Assembly: GCA_001768235.1 (NCBI GenBank) | Contig: MENK01000004.1 | Span: 1 to 59,841 of the forward strand | Length of the DNA: 59,841 bases | Origin: Bacteroidetes bacterium GWB2_32_14 | Lineage (GTDB): Bacteria > Bacteroidota > Bacteroidia > Bacteroidales > UBA12077 | Direction: 5' to 3' | Shown: positions 17,414 through 26,024 of the stretch, in pieces | Numbering within the stretch: the stretch's first letter is position 1 | How the letters are laid out: each line of letters starts with the position of its first letter | The notes under the pieces: generated by a model | The model's input: only the letters and a program-made list of their open reading frames with translations | What the model was told of the DNA's origin: nothing | Databases searched by the model: none | Made by a program: the position numbers and the translations under genes

Positions 17414-18743
17414 AACGTTCAGGTATTATACCTTGTTATATTTGCTATGTATAATTGCATTATCAATTGCCGGGGTAATTATTTTATTAGAAAAATATTA
17501 CTGGCTGGTATCATTCTGGGTTTTTATTTTTGACATTTTTCTTGTTCTCTCTTTTTTAAAATATATACAGAAAGAACATCGTAAGCTGGCTTATTTTTTA
17601 TCATCTATAAGCCAGAATGATTTTACAATTCCTCATTCAACGAATTATTCTGACAAAGAAATTGATAATGCGTTTAGAAAATTATCGGATATTGTAAAAT
17701 CGTTGAGAGATGAAGCAGAAATAAACTATCAGTATTTGCAAATGATAATTAACCAGGTTGATGTTGTTATAATTTGTGCTGATGTGAATAATGAAATTGT
17801 GCTTTCAAATAATGCTGCAAATCAGCTTTTTGGAAAAACAAAATTGAAAAGCATAAACTCTTTATCAAAAATAGACCCCGGATTACCGGGAATATTAAAT
17901 GAATTAAAGTTAAATGAGAAAAAGTTAATCCGCTTAAACCAATCAGGAATAATAAACAGCTATTCCGTTCAGGTAGCTGAATTTAAAATAGTACAAGAGA
18001 ATTACAGGTTGTTCACAATAAACAATGTTCAGAGCGAATTGGAACAAAATGAAATTGAATCGTGGCAAAAGCTTACACGGGTGATTACCCACGAAATTAT
18101 GAACTCGGCAATTCCAATATCAAATTTATCGGGACTAGTATATTCACAATTATATAATAAAGATGGCATATTCATTGAAAGCAAAAATGAAGAACAAAAA
18201 AATGATATAAAAGAAAGCCTTCAAACAATTAGCAACAGGAGCAGGGCGTTAGCCGATTTTGTTCGGGCAACAAAAAACTTCACCAAAATGCCTAAACCGG
18301 AATTAGAAAATGTTTTGGTAAGCACGATTATTAAAAGAGTTACATCTTTATTAAAACATAAAATAAAAGAATCACATATTGATATTACTTATTCATGTTT
18401 ACCAGAAGATATATCTATATTGGCAGATAAATCTCTGATTGAGCAGGCTCTTATTAATATTTTATTGAATGCTGTTGAAGCGCTGGAAAATATTTCTAAT
18501 CCTCAAATAAATATACAGGTTTATTCTAATGAAAAAAATCAAACATTAATTTCAATATCTGATAATGCGAAGGGTATTAAAAAAGAAATTCTTGAAAATA
18601 TTTTTGTCCCGTTTTATACTACAAAAAGAAATGGTTCGGGAATCGGACTAAGTCTTTCCAAACATATTATGCTTTTACATAAAGGAAATTTGACAGTAAA
18701 ATCTGTACCAGGAGAAGGATCTACTATTACATTTATTTTTTAA
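17403..18743 (+). CDS. Sensor histidine kinase of the NtrB-like type
   Basis: A 446-residue membrane kinase. Two hydrophobic helices (about residues 8-29 and 32-53) with almost no periplasmic loop are followed by a HAMP-like linker and a PAS-type region (QMIINQVDVVIICADVNNEI). The dimerisation segment RVITHEIMNSAIPISNL carries phospho-acceptor H230. The ATPase domain has the N box NILLNAVEAL, the G1 box SDNAKGI and GSGIGLSLSKHIM. The lack of an extracellular domain suggests that it senses a membrane or cytoplasmic cue. It is translated from an ATG overlapping the end of the response regulator, its evident partner. Confidence 0.92.
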   Translation: MEFKTFRYYTLLYLLCIIALSIAGVIILLEKYYWLVSFWVFIFDIFLVLSFLKYIQKEHRKLAYFLSSISQNDFTIPHSTNYSDKEIDNAFRKLSDIVKSLRDEAEINYQYLQMIINQVDVVIICADVNNEIVLSNNAANQLFGKTKLKSINSLSKIDPGLPGILNELKLNEKKLIRLNQSGIINSYSVQVAEFKIVQENYRLFTINNVQSELEQNEIESWQKLTRVITHEIMNSAIPISNLSGLVYSQLYNKDGIFIESKNEEQKNDIKESLQTISNRSRALADFVRATKNFTKMPKPELENVLVSTIIKRVTSLLKHKIKESHIDITYSCLPEDISILADKSLIEQALINILLNAVEALENISNPQINIQVYSNEKNQTLISISDNAKGIKKEILENIFVPFYTTKRNGSGIGLSLSKHIMLLHKGNLTVKSVPGEGSTITFIF

Positions 18744-18864
18744 CTTTTATATAGTTACTTATTTTCAGGTGAATAACTTGAACGATAATTGTTGAAAACT
18801 TCGTCGTGTGTAAAGTTGTAATTAATAGATTTAAATATAACTTCACAGCTTTAAAACTACGAAA

Positions 18865-19170
18865 ATGCTTACAATAAATCAGGAAGACAACAAGTATATT
18901 GTTTCATTTAATAATGTTTCCAGGCTGAATATTATTAATTCGGTTGAAATTGAAAACCAGTTGCTTGATTTGACGAATAAACAGGGTAGTAATTTAGTAT
19001 TGAACCTGTCGGAGATAAAATTTATCGATAGCGCCGGCTTTGAATCCCTGCTAAAGGTTTACCGTTCAGCCAAAATGAATAATACTTCATTAAAGCTTTC
19101 GAATGTTTCTGCCGAAGCGAATGAATTATTAAAACTGGTTGAGCTGGATAAAGTTTTTGAACTGGCTTAA
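18865..19170 (+). CDS. STAS-domain protein (anti-sigma factor antagonist type)
   Basis: A 101-residue single STAS domain. It has the alternating strand-helix pattern and the phosphorylatable serine S56 in IDSAGFESLLKV, the position used in SpoIIAA/RsbV. Such proteins take part in partner-switching regulation of sigma factors or enzymes, but no anti-sigma kinase or PP2C phosphatase is nearby. It lies 121 bp after the kinase gene with no terminator seen, so read-through is possible. Its stop overlaps the miaB stop in a shared TTAA. Confidence 0.85.
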   Translation: MLTINQEDNKYIVSFNNVSRLNIINSVEIENQLLDLTNKQGSNLVLNLSEIKFIDSAGFESLLKVYRSAKMNNTSLKLSNVSAEANELLKLVELDKVFELA

Positions 19171-20522
19171 TTGATTTTTTTGCTTGTTGGCTCACCAATT
19201 AATGTGGCCGATGTACAATCAATAATTTCAACATCAACATAATCGCCAATAGTATGATTTAATCGGGGAAAAACAACAACCTTGTTTTGTGATGTTCGTC
19301 CAAACAAGTAATCTTTCGATTTCTTTGAGAATCCTTCAACCAGTACTTCAAATGTTTTCCCCAGATCTTCTTTTTTACTTTTTTCTGAAAGTTCGTTTTG
19401 TAAATCGATAATCTCGGTTAACCTTTGAGTTTTAATACTTTCCTGGATATCGTCTTTTAAATGACGGGCTGCATATGTATTTGGCCTTTCGGAGTATTTA
19501 AACATGTATGCAAAATCATAATTCACTTCTTTCATTAAGTTAATTGTATCGGCATGATCTTGTTCGGTTTCTCCAGGAAAACCAGTCATTATATCTGTTG
19601 AAACAGCACAGTCAGGGATAATTTGTTTAATAGCATTAATCCTGTTTAGATACCATTCACGCGAATATCCTCGTTTCATTCGTTCTAAAACCCGGGTACT
19701 TCCCGACTGAGCAGGTAAATGAATATGTTTACAGATATTTTTATATTTCGACATGGTGTAAAGTACCTCATCCGACATATCTTTGGGATGAGATGTTGAG
19801 AAGCGTACTCTCAGCTTATCGCTTATTTGAGCTACCATTTCAAGGAGTTGCGAGAAGCTTACTTTATCACTCTTATCAGGTTTCCAATTGTATGAATCGA
19901 CATTCTGGCCTATTAAAGTAACCTCCTTATATCCTTGTTTCTGTAAATCTTCAATTTCTTTTAAGATTGATTTTGGATCACGGCTGCGTTCAGCTCCACG
20001 AACATAAGGCACAATACAGTATGAACACATGTTGTTGCAACCACGCATAATAGATACAAATGCAGAAATATGGTTTTTGTCCAACCTCACAGGACTGATA
20101 TCGGCATAGGTTTCTTCGCGTGACAAGATTACATTTACTGCTTTTTGTCCTGTTCCTGCATTTTCTAATAACCGGGGTAACTCCCTGTAAGCATCAGGCC
20201 CTACAACAATATCAACGGCCTTTTCTTCTTCAATGAGTTTTTCTTTTAACCTTTCGGCCATACAACCAATAACACCAATTGTTAGCCGGGGGTTCTTTTT
20301 CTTTATTTGCCTGAAAACATCCAGCCTGCCCCAAACCCGCTGTTCGGCATTTTCTCGAATAGAACAGGTATTTACTAAAATTACATCAGCAGACTGTATA
20401 TCATCGGTTTTTTCATACCCGCTTTCATTTAATATAGATACCACTATTTCGCTGTCGGCCACGTTCATTTGGCAGCCATAGGTTTCAATATATATTTTGG
20501 TCGATATATCTTGTTTTTCCAT
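19167..20522 (-). CDS. miaB: tRNA-2-methylthio-N6-dimethylallyladenosine synthase
   Basis: A radical SAM methylthiotransferase that adds the ms2 group to i6A37 in tRNA. It has 451 residues and two iron-sulfur clusters. The N-terminal cluster is C17, C53 and C87 (in TYGCQMN, NTCSIREN and GVIGCMAE). The radical SAM cluster is C162, C166 and C169 in RGCNNMCSYCIVPYVRG. A C-terminal TRAM domain follows (LFGRTSQNKVVVF). YVRGAERSR favours MiaB over RimO or MtaB. The start MEKQDISTKIYIETYGC is standard. A TAAATTTG promoter box lies 24 bp upstream. Confidence 0.93.
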   Translation of the reverse strand: MEKQDISTKIYIETYGCQMNVADSEIVVSILNESGYEKTDDIQSADVILVNTCSIRENAEQRVWGRLDVFRQIKKKNPRLTIGVIGCMAERLKEKLIEEEKAVDIVVGPDAYRELPRLLENAGTGQKAVNVILSREETYADISPVRLDKNHISAFVSIMRGCNNMCSYCIVPYVRGAERSRDPKSILKEIEDLQKQGYKEVTLIGQNVDSYNWKPDKSDKVSFSQLLEMVAQISDKLRVRFSTSHPKDMSDEVLYTMSKYKNICKHIHLPAQSGSTRVLERMKRGYSREWYLNRINAIKQIIPDCAVSTDIMTGFPGETEQDHADTINLMKEVNYDFAYMFKYSERPNTYAARHLKDDIQESIKTQRLTEIIDLQNELSEKSKKEDLGKTFEVLVEGFSKKSKDYLFGRTSQNKVVVFPRLNHTIGDYVDVEIIDCTSATLIGEPTSKKIN

Positions 20523-20545
20523 CTCTTGATTAATAAATAAGTGTA

Positions 20546-20553
20546 CAAATTTA
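20546..20553 (-). promoter_or_regulatory. Bacteroidota-type -7 box for miaB
   Basis: The minus strand reads TAAATTTG, a perfect TAnnTTTG match, about 24 bp upstream of the miaB start at 20522. Confidence 0.5.
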
Positions 20554-20778
20554 TTTAAAAATTAACAGCGAATAAATCGAAAATTTTTTAATTGACCAAA
20601 AAAAGGAATAATAGTTTTAAAACCGTGTGCTTATTAATGTTTTGGGGTTGTGTTATTTAACATTTTTATAATTATGAAAATTAAATTAATTGGAATTCTA
20701 TTTTAAAAGTTTTTATTTAATCTTTACCTTTAATTAATTTTACAATCAATTTTAAAGATTAATTTAAATAATAACTAT

Positions 20779-21528
20779 ATGTCAGGTCATAGCAAGTGGT
20801 CGAAAATAAAGAGAAAAAAAGGTGCACTCGATGCCAAACGATCAAAAATGTTTTCAAGTGTTGTTAAAGAAATTACCATTGCAGTAAAAGAAGGGGGCAG
20901 TGCCGACCCGGAATCAAATTCGCGATTGCGTTTGGCAATAAACAATGCCAAGGGTGTTAATATGCCAAAAGAAAACATCGACAGGGCAATCAGTAAAGCC
21001 GATAAAGAAGGTGCAAATCTCGAAGAAGTTATTTACGAAGGCTATGCACCAAACGGAATAGCTTTAGTTATTGAATGTTTAACCGACAATACAAATCGAT
21101 CTGTTAGTTTTGTTCGTTCTGTTTTTAATAAATACAACAGCAATTTAGGTAAAACAGGTTCGTTAAGTTTTCTTTTTGAATCAAAGGGTGTTTTTACCAT
21201 TCCCTTATCTGATAAAATAAACATGGATGACTTTGAACTTGAAATAATTGATGCCGGGGCACAGGATTTCGAAGTTGATGACTCGGTTATCACCATTACA
21301 ACTGCAAAAGAAGATTTTGGCAATATGCAGAAGAAACTCGATTCAATGGGTATTCAAATACAACATGCATCATTACAACGAATCCCAAACGAAACAAAGA
21401 TTATCGAAGCCGATGCAGCGCTTAGGGTACTGAAAATGATTGATGCTTTTGAAGAAATTGAAGATGTACAAAATGTATTTCATAATCTCGAACTTACTGA
21501 CGAAATTGCCGCGGCAATGGAAGAATAA
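20779..21528 (+). CDS. YebC/PmpR-family protein
   Basis: A 249-residue member of the YebC family with the hallmark N-terminus MSGHSKWSKIKRKKGALDAKR. It also has the conserved PKENIDRAISKA and YEGYAPNGIALVIE. Family members act as DNA-binding regulators or as translation factors that help ribosomes at proline stretches; sequence alone does not decide which. The three-domain length is normal. About 250 bp of AT-rich sequence without an evident gene precedes it. No operon partner is apparent. Confidence 0.92.
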   Translation: MSGHSKWSKIKRKKGALDAKRSKMFSSVVKEITIAVKEGGSADPESNSRLRLAINNAKGVNMPKENIDRAISKADKEGANLEEVIYEGYAPNGIALVIECLTDNTNRSVSFVRSVFNKYNSNLGKTGSLSFLFESKGVFTIPLSDKINMDDFELEIIDAGAQDFEVDDSVITITTAKEDFGNMQKKLDSMGIQIQHASLQRIPNETKIIEADAALRVLKMIDAFEEIEDVQNVFHNLELTDEIAAAMEE

Positions 21529-21643
21529 TATAGTTGTTAGAATTTAGTATCACAAGTATGCCGTGAGATACAAGAATCGGGATAACGATCGTCATAAATC
21601 TCAGGTTTAAATATTTTGTATATTTAGCCAAACTTTTTAATCT

Positions 21644-23131
21644 GTGAAAAAATATATTTTAGCCCTTGATCAGGGTACATCCAGTTCGAGAACCCTCCTT
21701 TTTGACAGGGATATGAATATTATAGGTTCTGAACAGGAAGAGTTTCGCCAGTTTTATCCTCATGCCGGCTGGGTTGAACACGATCCCCTCGATATTTGGG
21801 ATACTCAAATACAAACTGCACGAAAATTAATTAAAAAGTTAAGTATTGATCCTGCTGAGATTGAATCAATAGGAATAGCGAACCAACGCGAAACAGTTGT
21901 TGTATGGGATAAAAAAACAGGAATTCCTGTTTACAATGCAATTGTATGGCAGGATAAGCGTACTGCAGATAATTGTCAAAACCTGAAAGAACAGGGTTGG
22001 AGCGATTACATAAAACAAAATACAGGTTTAGTTATTGATTCTTATTTTTCTGCTACAAAAATTCAGTGGATTTTAGAAAATGTTGAAGGAGTTAAAGACC
22101 GGGCTTTAAAAGGAGAACTGTTGGCCGGAACTGTTGATACCTGGTTGGTTTGGAAACTCTCGGGGGGAAAGTTACATATTACCGATTATTCCAATGCATC
22201 ACGAACACTTTTATTTAATATTAGGGAATTAAAATGGGATACTCGATTACTCGGGCTTTTCGAAGTCCCTTTGTGCTTATTACCCGGGGTTAAAATGTCG
22301 TCCGAAGTTTATGGAGTTTCAAACAAATCAATATTTGGGATAGAAATTTTGATAGCAGGAATCGCGGGAGACCAGCAAGCCGCGTTATTTGGCCAGGCAT
22401 GTGTTCATGAGGGAATGGCAAAAAATACCTATGGCACAGGGTGTTTTATGCTCATGAATACAGGAAAAAACATTGTTGAATCAAAATCGGGTTTGCTTAC
22501 GACCATTGCATGGGGCATTGATGGCGAAATAAAATATGCACTCGAAGGAAGTGTTTTTATTGCGGGCGCTGCAATAAAATGGCTTCGTGATGCTCTAAAA
22601 CTTATTCAATCGGCTTCCGAAACTGAAAAAATTGCAAATGAAGTCAAAGATACTGAAGAAATTTATGTTGTCCCTGCATTCTCGGGATTGGGAGCTCCCT
22701 ACTGGGATATGTATGCACGTGGTGCAATCCTGGGGCTTACACAGGGCGTAACAGATAAACATATAGTAAGAGCTACCTTGGAATCGTTGGCATATCAAAC
22801 AATGGATGTTTTAAAAGCTATGGAAAATGATTCCGGAATTGAACTGAAAACCCTAAATGTCGATGGTGGTGCTTCTGCAAATAACTTTCTCTTACAGTTC
22901 CAGTCCGATATTTTAAATGTTGAAGTTGTACGTCCTGTAAATATTGAAACAACAGCTTTAGGCGCAGCCTGTTTGGCCGGAATGGCTTCAAAATTCTGGA
23001 CAGTTGATGAAATTATGAACAGAAGAAAAATAGATCGTACTTTTTCTCCGTTTATGATTGAACAAAAAAGAACAAAACTGTACAATGGATGGAAAAAGGC
23101 TGTTGAAAAAGCCATGAACTGGCAACAGTAA
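21644..23131 (+). CDS. glpK: Glycerol kinase
   Basis: Phosphorylates glycerol to glycerol-3-phosphate in the cytoplasm, feeding glycolysis and phospholipid synthesis. It is a 495-residue FGGY kinase. It has [17 protein letters not shown] at the N-terminus, [14 protein letters not shown], the substrate segment [23 protein letters not shown], and the FGGY signature region [15 protein letters not shown]. The start codon is GTG (21644) with no in-frame ATG nearby. The usual partners glpF and glpD are absent from the window, so it appears to be a lone gene. Confidence 0.94.
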   Translation: MKKYILALDQGTSSSRTLLFDRDMNIIGSEQEEFRQFYPHAGWVEHDPLDIWDTQIQTARKLIKKLSIDPAEIESIGIANQRETVVVWDKKTGIPVYNAIVWQDKRTADNCQNLKEQGWSDYIKQNTGLVIDSYFSATKIQWILENVEGVKDRALKGELLAGTVDTWLVWKLSGGKLHITDYSNASRTLLFNIRELKWDTRLLGLFEVPLCLLPGVKMSSEVYGVSNKSIFGIEILIAGIAGDQQAALFGQACVHEGMAKNTYGTGCFMLMNTGKNIVESKSGLLTTIAWGIDGEIKYALEGSVFIAGAAIKWLRDALKLIQSASETEKIANEVKDTEEIYVVPAFSGLGAPYWDMYARGAILGLTQGVTDKHIVRATLESLAYQTMDVLKAMENDSGIELKTLNVDGGASANNFLLQFQSDILNVEVVRPVNIETTALGAACLAGMASKFWTVDEIMNRRKIDRTFSPFMIEQKRTKLYNGWKKAVEKAMNWQQ

Positions 23132-23181
23132 ATAAAATAATAGGTACGGTATTTGTTTCTAAACAGGCAAAAATCTAAAAA

Positions 23182-23634
23182 ATGAAAAATAAATCAGTAA
23201 TACTTTTAATCTCCGTACTTATATTTTTTTCCGGATGTAATGCTTATAAATCAATAGAAATAGGCGAGATAAAAGATTTCAAGTTTAAAGGATTAACAGA
23301 TAATATTGTAACCCTGGATCTTAATATACCAATTAAAAATCTGAATGCATTCAACCTGAAAGTAAAATCGATGGATCTTGATATTTCGGTTAATGGAAAG
23401 TATATAGGAAAAATGACAAATCCATCAAAAATTATTATACCTAAAAATCTTGATGGCATTCAAATCTTTCCGGTACAGATTGAAGTAAAAAATATTCTGG
23501 CAAGTTCAATGACATTTTATAAATTGAAAAATGCTAAAAATATTGAAATTCAAATCGAAGGGAAAATTAAAGTAAAAGCTTTATTGCATTCCAAAACTAT
23601 TGTTGTTTCGGAGAAAAGAAATGTTGATATTTAA
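23182..23634 (+). CDS. LEA14-like lipoprotein
   Basis: A 150-residue protein with a lipoprotein signal peptide ending in FFSGC. The body is a water-stress/LEA type 2 like beta-sandwich: LNIPIKNLNAFNLKVKSMD followed by SVNGKYIGKM and PVQIEVKN. Such proteins are found in the envelope of many Bacteroidota with no defined function. It sits 50 bp after glpK, and a promoter-like box separates it from the SPOR-domain gene. Confidence 0.65.
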   Translation: MKNKSVILLISVLIFFSGCNAYKSIEIGEIKDFKFKGLTDNIVTLDLNIPIKNLNAFNLKVKSMDLDISVNGKYIGKMTNPSKIIIPKNLDGIQIFPVQIEVKNILASSMTFYKLKNAKNIEIQIEGKIKVKALLHSKTIVVSEKRNVDI

Positions 23635-23682
23635 CAATGGTTTATTTGAAAGCAAACATCACCAAAAAATAAAAAAAAAGCG

Positions 23683-23690
23683 TAATTTTG
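23683..23690 (+). promoter_or_regulatory. Bacteroidota-type -7 box before the SPOR gene
   Basis: TAATTTTG followed by CAGC is a perfect TAnnTTTG match, 23 bp before the start codon at 23713. A -33 element is not clear. Confidence 0.5.
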
Positions 23691-23712
23691 CAGCGTAATT
23701 CTTCAAAGCAAC

Positions 23713-24195
23713 ATGAAAAACCAAATACGATTTATTGCTATTTTTTATTGCGTAGTTGCTTTTAATAGCGGAATTTTTGCCCAGGGCAACACATCATATC
23801 GCTACTATTCTTATGATATTCTGAAAAATATTCAGGAAAATGAGGCCGGCAAAGGAACGATTACTATAAACCAGGATTTAAGAATTAATCAACTGGTAAA
23901 CAAACATATCGATCAAAATAAAGAGCAAAATGGGATACAGGGATACAGAATCCGGATTTTTTCAGATTTAGGAAATACTGCCAGAGATAAATCACAGGAG
24001 ATGAATGCTAAGTTTAACGAGCTATTTCCACGGATACCTGTTTATAGAGAGTACGATAGTCCCTATTTTAAAGTATATGCAGGAGATTATAGAACGAAAA
24101 ACGATGCCCTGAAAGATTTTATCCATATTCATAAAGTATTTCCCGCGGCATTTATTGTCCCGGCAAAAATAAATTTACCAAAAATAGAAGACTAA
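23713..24195 (+). CDS. Secreted SPOR-domain protein
   Basis: A 160-residue exported protein with a signal peptide ending near FAQG. The C-terminal 80 residues form a SPOR domain, from GYRIRIFSDLGNTARDKS through FKVYAGDYRTKNDALKDF to AFIVPAKI. SPOR domains bind denuded septal peptidoglycan, so a role at the cell wall is likely. The region before the domain contains GTITINQDLRINQLVNKHI, common to short SPOR proteins of Bacteroidota. It lies only a few bases upstream of the transketolase genes and probably shares their transcript. Confidence 0.8.
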   Translation: MKNQIRFIAIFYCVVAFNSGIFAQGNTSYRYYSYDILKNIQENEAGKGTITINQDLRINQLVNKHIDQNKEQNGIQGYRIRIFSDLGNTARDKSQEMNAKFNELFPRIPVYREYDSPYFKVYAGDYRTKNDALKDFIHIHKVFPAAFIVPAKINLPKIED

Positions 24196-24208
24196 ACCCA
24201 ACGTGTTA

Positions 24209-25054
24209 ATGCCTGCTGTTAAAGATATAAATGAACTAAAAAAAATATCTTTTAAAATTCGGAAAGATATAATCACCAGTCTGACCGAAGCAGGATCAGG
24301 GCACCTGGGAGGATCGTTAGGATTAGCAGATATTTTTACCTGTATCTATTTTAATATTTTAAATCATAAACCCGAAAATCCCGGCTGGGAAGATCGGGAT
24401 CGCCTGATACTTTCAATAGGCCATGTTGCACCGGTTTTTTATACTTCATTAGCTCATTCAGGATATTTTAATCCGTCAGAACTTAAATCTTTACGAAAAC
24501 TGGGTTCCCGATTGCAGGGACACCCGGGGAAAGAACATGGATTACCCGGGATTGAACTTTCGGCAGGATCTCTTGGACAGGGCCTATCTGTAGCTGTCGG
24601 ACTTGCCCTGACAGCTAAAATGGATTCTAAAAACTGGATGGTTTTCTCGATACATGGTGATGGCGAAATGCAGGAAGGTTCAATATGGGAAGCAGCTATG
24701 AGTGCATCGCATTATAAACTAAATAATTTAATTGCACTTGTTGATAGAAACTCTGTTCAGATTGACGGGCAAACATCGGATGTTATGGAAATTGAACCTT
24801 TGGCCGATAAGTTTAAATCGTTTGGCTGGAATGTTATTCATTGCGACGGGCATGATCATGAAAATATTATTGAATCCTATTCAAAAGCAATACTTTTTAA
24901 AAATAAACCAACTGTAATAATTGCAAAAACAAGCATGGGGAAAGGTGTCCGGAGTATTGAAAATGATTATAGCTGGCACGGAAGAGTCCCGTCGCGAGAA
25001 CAAGCAGTTAAGTTTATTAAAGAATTAGAAGATTTTTACGAAATAAAAAACTGA
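24209..25054 (+). CDS. Transketolase, N-terminal (TPP-binding) subunit
   Basis: A 281-residue protein that corresponds to the first half of transketolase. It has AGSGHLGGSLGLADIF, the TPP/metal-binding region HGDGEMQEGSIWEAAM, LIALVDRNSVQIDG, and the terminal KTSMGKGVRSIEND. It transfers two-carbon units in the pentose phosphate pathway together with the next gene. A GTG two codons upstream (24203) is an alternative start. The TGA stop and the next ATG share one base, so the two halves are translationally coupled. Confidence 0.92.
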   Translation: MPAVKDINELKKISFKIRKDIITSLTEAGSGHLGGSLGLADIFTCIYFNILNHKPENPGWEDRDRLILSIGHVAPVFYTSLAHSGYFNPSELKSLRKLGSRLQGHPGKEHGLPGIELSAGSLGQGLSVAVGLALTAKMDSKNWMVFSIHGDGEMQEGSIWEAAMSASHYKLNNLIALVDRNSVQIDGQTSDVMEIEPLADKFKSFGWNVIHCDGHDHENIIESYSKAILFKNKPTVIIAKTSMGKGVRSIENDYSWHGRVPSREQAVKFIKELEDFYEIKN

Positions 25055-26007
25055 TGTTTATCTCAAGGCAATTAAAGGCAACACGTTTTGGATTTGGCGA
25101 AGGGCTTAAAGTTCTTGGCCAAAAGAATACTCAAATTGTGGCTTTGGGTGCTGATATAACGTCTTCGGTAAGTATGAATTTCTTTAAGGAAGCTTTTCCT
25201 GATCGGTTTTTCTCTATGGGAATAGCTGAACAAAATGTTGTCGGAGTTGCAACCGGTTTGGCTTTGGGAGGTAAAATTCCATTTGTTGCAACGTATGGTG
25301 TTTTTGCTGCACTTCGTACAACCGACCAGATTCGTGTTTCTGTTTGTTACAATAATCTCCCCGTAAAAATCGGGGGTGCCCATGCAGGTATTTCTGTTGG
25401 CCCCGATGGGGCTACACATCAGGCTCTCGAAGATATTGCCATTATGCGCGTATTACCCAATATGACTGTTTTATCTCCCTGCGATGCCACTCAAACAAAA
25501 TTGGCAACAATTGCTTCTGTTGAACAGGTTAAAGGCCCTGCATATATTCGATTTGGCCGTGAGCCTGTTCCTGATTTTACTTCCGAAGAAATGATATTTG
25601 AAGTGGGAAAAGGACAAACTTTTAAAGAAGGAACTGATATTACAATTATTGCAACCGGGCATATCGTTTGGGAAGCTTTACAAGCGGCATATCAACTCGA
25701 AAAGCAAAATATAAACGCCCGTGTTATTAATATACACACGATTAAACCTGTTGATAAGGATATTATTATAAAAGCTGCACGAGAAACCGGTTTAATAATT
25801 ACAGCTGAAGAACATCAGATTATTGGCGGATTAGGTAGTGCAGTTGCCGAAGTTCTTGTTAAATTTGCACCGGTTCCTGTTCAAATGATTGGAATGAACG
25901 ATCGGTTTGGTGAGTCGGGACAACCCGATGAACTATTAGAAAAATATGGAATGAAAGCAGAACATATAATAAGTGCTGCAATAGAATTATTGAAAAAATA
26001 CAAATGA
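25054..26007 (+). CDS. Transketolase, C-terminal (pyrimidine-binding) subunit
   Basis: A 317-residue protein with the pyrimidine-binding and C-terminal domains. GADITSSVSMNFFKEAF comes first, then the catalytic glutamate in GIAEQNVVGVATGLALGG, YIRFGREPVP, and the C-terminal ITAEEHQIIGGLGSAVAE. It completes the split transketolase with the preceding gene. Split forms are found in many anaerobes and archaea. A DXPS-like enzyme is excluded by the domain order and lengths. The PurF-like gene follows after 17 bp. Confidence 0.92.
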   Translation: MFISRQLKATRFGFGEGLKVLGQKNTQIVALGADITSSVSMNFFKEAFPDRFFSMGIAEQNVVGVATGLALGGKIPFVATYGVFAALRTTDQIRVSVCYNNLPVKIGGAHAGISVGPDGATHQALEDIAIMRVLPNMTVLSPCDATQTKLATIASVEQVKGPAYIRFGREPVPDFTSEEMIFEVGKGQTFKEGTDITIIATGHIVWEALQAAYQLEKQNINARVINIHTIKPVDKDIIIKAARETGLIITAEEHQIIGGLGSAVAEVLVKFAPVPVQMIGMNDRFGESGQPDELLEKYGMKAEHIISAAIELLKKYK

Positions 26008-26024
26008 ATATATAAACCAGGATA

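Noticed and set aside
20523-20778. Small ncRNA or peptide gene between miaB and the YebC-family gene
   Set aside because: Only very short frames and AT-rich sequence without a clear hairpin or terminator.
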